Below are positions 61,739 through 64,000 of a stretch of DNA of 64,000 nt, one piece after another (position 1 is the stretch's first letter; each line of letters opens with the position of its first letter). The translations under genes and the position numbers were made by a program. The DNA lies in the NCBI GenBank assembly GCA_013397795.1, contig VZTJ01003849.1, positions 198,982 to 262,981 on the forward strand. Reading direction: 5' to 3'. The notes below the pieces were generated by a model. That model was not told the origin of the DNA, did no database searches, and was given only the letters and a program-made list of their open reading frames with translations. Source of the DNA: Orthonyx spaldingii (taxonomy: Eukaryota > Chordata > Aves > Passeriformes > Orthonychidae).

Positions 61739-64000
61739 CTGGGGCATGGTGGCCTTTGGGGACAACTCAGTATTGTGGCCTGGTTGTTACGCCTGGGGCA
61801 GCTCAAAGGCTCCTGCTCCTCTCTTCTCCTCTCTTTGGAAGTCTTGCCAGACGGTGATGAGGGAGGCAGACAGGGTTTATTTAGGGCAGCTGGAGACCTC
61901 ACAAGTCCAGTTTCAAACAGCCTGGCCTGTCATTTTGGTATTTTGATTGAGACGGGTAGCTCATGTCAGAGAGGAGTGGGAACCCCTTTCCTCTTTCTCT
62001 TTTAGAGAGAGTTTAGAGAAAGCTCATGGCTTCACCTCCGGCTTTGTTCTGTGGTTTATGCTCTGACGGATGGGACTCAGTGGGTGCTGCAATCTGTTCC
62101 CTGTAGGGTGCCCTGGCTGAGAGGACACGTGCTGCCACCTTCCTCCTCTAGGTTGGCCCCAACTTTGGTAAAGAAATAAGGACTGGGCTCAGGGATTAGT
62201 CCCAAACTATCATAAATGATTACATCTTTTCTCATCCACAAGGGATCTTCTGTCTGCTTCCTCAGCAGGGCTAGTATCTATTGGTGTTAAGACAGTGGAC
62301 GATGGTACAGAGCATGGCAACCGTTTCATGTTCCTTAATGTCATCATGTTACAAGTGCAGGGCTGACGGTTTGGTAGCCACCTTCTCCTTACACCTCCCA
62401 AAAGGATTAGTGAAAAAACACAGCCATGCTTCTCAGTGGCAGAGGGAAACAGGACTGGCTAGAGAAAACTAACGTCCCTGCTGAAACCTCTGAGAAGGAG
62501 GCTTGAAAGACAAGATGAAAGACAAAAGTTTCGGCTGTAGCTGCTTTAAGAACTGCAGGAGAAGAAGCAGGGCTGGGAAATGGCAGATGCCATCCCTACT
62601 GCAGAGCCCTGCAGCTGGAAATCAGACACATGCACTGCTGAGCTGAAGCCTCTGTCAAAGGAGCAGCAGTTCCAGTGGCAGGGAGAGCTCAAAGGGGCTC
62701 TGGGAAAGCCTAACTCATGCTGAAGAAAGCAGTAACATGTTGGGAAAGATGATGACAATTCTTAACATAGAACCCCAATGTCATGAGTTTATATCATGGT
62801 TTAGTATTTTAATGCTGATGTATTTCATGCTTTTGTTACCCTTTGTTGTTGGGGCAGTGATGATCAGGAGAGGTTTGTTACCACAAGCTGCCAGGTGCTG
62901 GCGTGTCCCTTCAGAGCTGAGGTTATGGCACTGCCACTCCAGCACTGCTCGCTGCTGGACCACAGGCAGCCCCAAAAAGGAAAGGATGGGTGCTAAAGCA
63001 CTGCTGACCTGAGCCAGGTTTAACACTGCTTTTGGGGGGCTGTAAATGGGAGTTTAGGCAAAGGGGAAGCAGGTGTTATCAAGACTGAATGTGAGACTCT
63101 TCTCTCATGCCACACACTGCTGATCTTGCAAAGACTCATGCCTTTTGATTGGCAAATGGGCCCACCTCCTTCAAACAGCTGGCAGGGGAGGTTCCTGATT
63201 CTGCCTCCCAGATGCCTGCTCTCAACACCGTAGCACTAAATGAGACTGCTGGCAATGCTGCAGCTGCCATGTCCCCGCAGCTGACCCTCTCTCCTAAATG
63301 AACCACCGAGGCAGAAATTCTGGCAGACCAACATTTTTACCTCCCTCCTGAATGGCCAGCTGTACACACTGAAGGAAAGAAAAAAATCCCAGCTTTGATT
63401 TGCTTATCAAAAAACAATTAGCTAAGGATTTTCTAAAGCATTTCTAACAGAAAAGGAAGGAGACATTCAAAAGCAATACAAGAATTATAATAATTTTTGT
63501 GCCCCTTGCATTCCTGGGTCAGGTATGTGCTGGGCCACAGTGAGCACATTTGGCATTCACTTGGCACACTTGAGAGCTAAAACTGCCAACTGCATACAAA
63601 TGTAAGGTTTACTGTTGTACAGCTACCTGTTTGGCTGCCTGACTGGAGTTGTGGTAAGATGAAAGGAAGAGGACAGTTGTAAGAGAAGAAGAAAAGAATA
63701 GAGAAACAGCCTGAGGGTCTCAGCAAGCAAGGCTTTATTGCAGTAGAGCTAAAGGACTAAGGAGTGTGTATAGAAGACACAGCTACTTGCCTGAGGAAAT
63801 TAAGACAAAAGAGAGACTGTGCATAAGGACTAGAGGCAGCTAGAATGGTGGGTGTTTCAGTGATGCACAGTTGCTTTTAATTACAATTTCAGTTTGAATT
63901 ATCTTTCAATAACTAAGATATACAACAGGCTTTAACATTTGTACACACAGAGACTTAAGCACAGTGAAAGTGGGTTTAATTTAATGACGAAAAAGGGGAG
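61739..64000. other. Right edge, no supported gene
   Basis: No coding exon, CpG island or named repeat was recognised. A minus-strand AATAAA occurs at about 63731-63736 in isolation. This is probably further FAM219A intron 1 sequence. Confidence 0.45.

Overview
This is vertebrate genomic DNA, most likely from a bird. It carries several decayed CR1 LINE tails, a bird-type solo LTR, CpG-poor intergenic DNA and one CpG island. Two genes are recognisable: MYORG (formerly KIAA1161), present as an inverted pair, and FAM219A (formerly C9orf25). From established knowledge, human 9p13.3 reads NUDT2 - MYORG - FAM219A - DNAI1, and 9p corresponds largely to the avian Z chromosome. A Z-linked location is therefore inferred. 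The species cannot be named from the sequence.

Layout. 1-14 kb: left flank with CR1 fragments and no supported gene. 14.35-16.45 kb (+): MYORG copy A, a 698-aa family 31 glycosidase. 16.46-23.63 kb: 7.2-kb spacer between the two convergent MYORG copies. 23.64-25.67 kb (-): MYORG copy B, 678 aa. Copy B has the ancestral N-terminus and the same orientation as FAM219A, so it is the syntenic orthologue. 25.7-32.74 kb: probable intron of copy B, leading to a CpG-island promoter at 32.4-33.0 kb with a ZNF143-type site and a minus-strand splice donor. A 32-bp minisatellite lies directly upstream of that promoter. 33.3-47.2 kb: intergenic DNA and the probable FAM219A 3' UTR. 47.2-52.93 kb (-): the last four coding exons of FAM219A, with all splice sites and phases in agreement. 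53-64 kb: probably FAM219A intron 1, holding a complete solo LTR with target-site duplications and one unexplained exon-like open frame. The first FAM219A exon is presumably beyond the right edge.

The most interesting structure is the MYORG pair. The 2,020-bp arms have no indels and 27 differences by hand alignment. Homology begins about 85 bp inside copy A's reading frame and ends 8 bp after the stop codon. There are no differences over about 570 bp on one side and about 960 bp on the other side of the gene's centre. Yet 22 of the 27 differences fall in two windows of 32 and 27 bp in the catalytic barrel. Both catalytic aspartates are kept. The pattern suggests recent gene conversion of nearly the whole coding sequence, with two short tracts in copy A that escaped or were protected. 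An assembly or polishing artefact must be excluded first.
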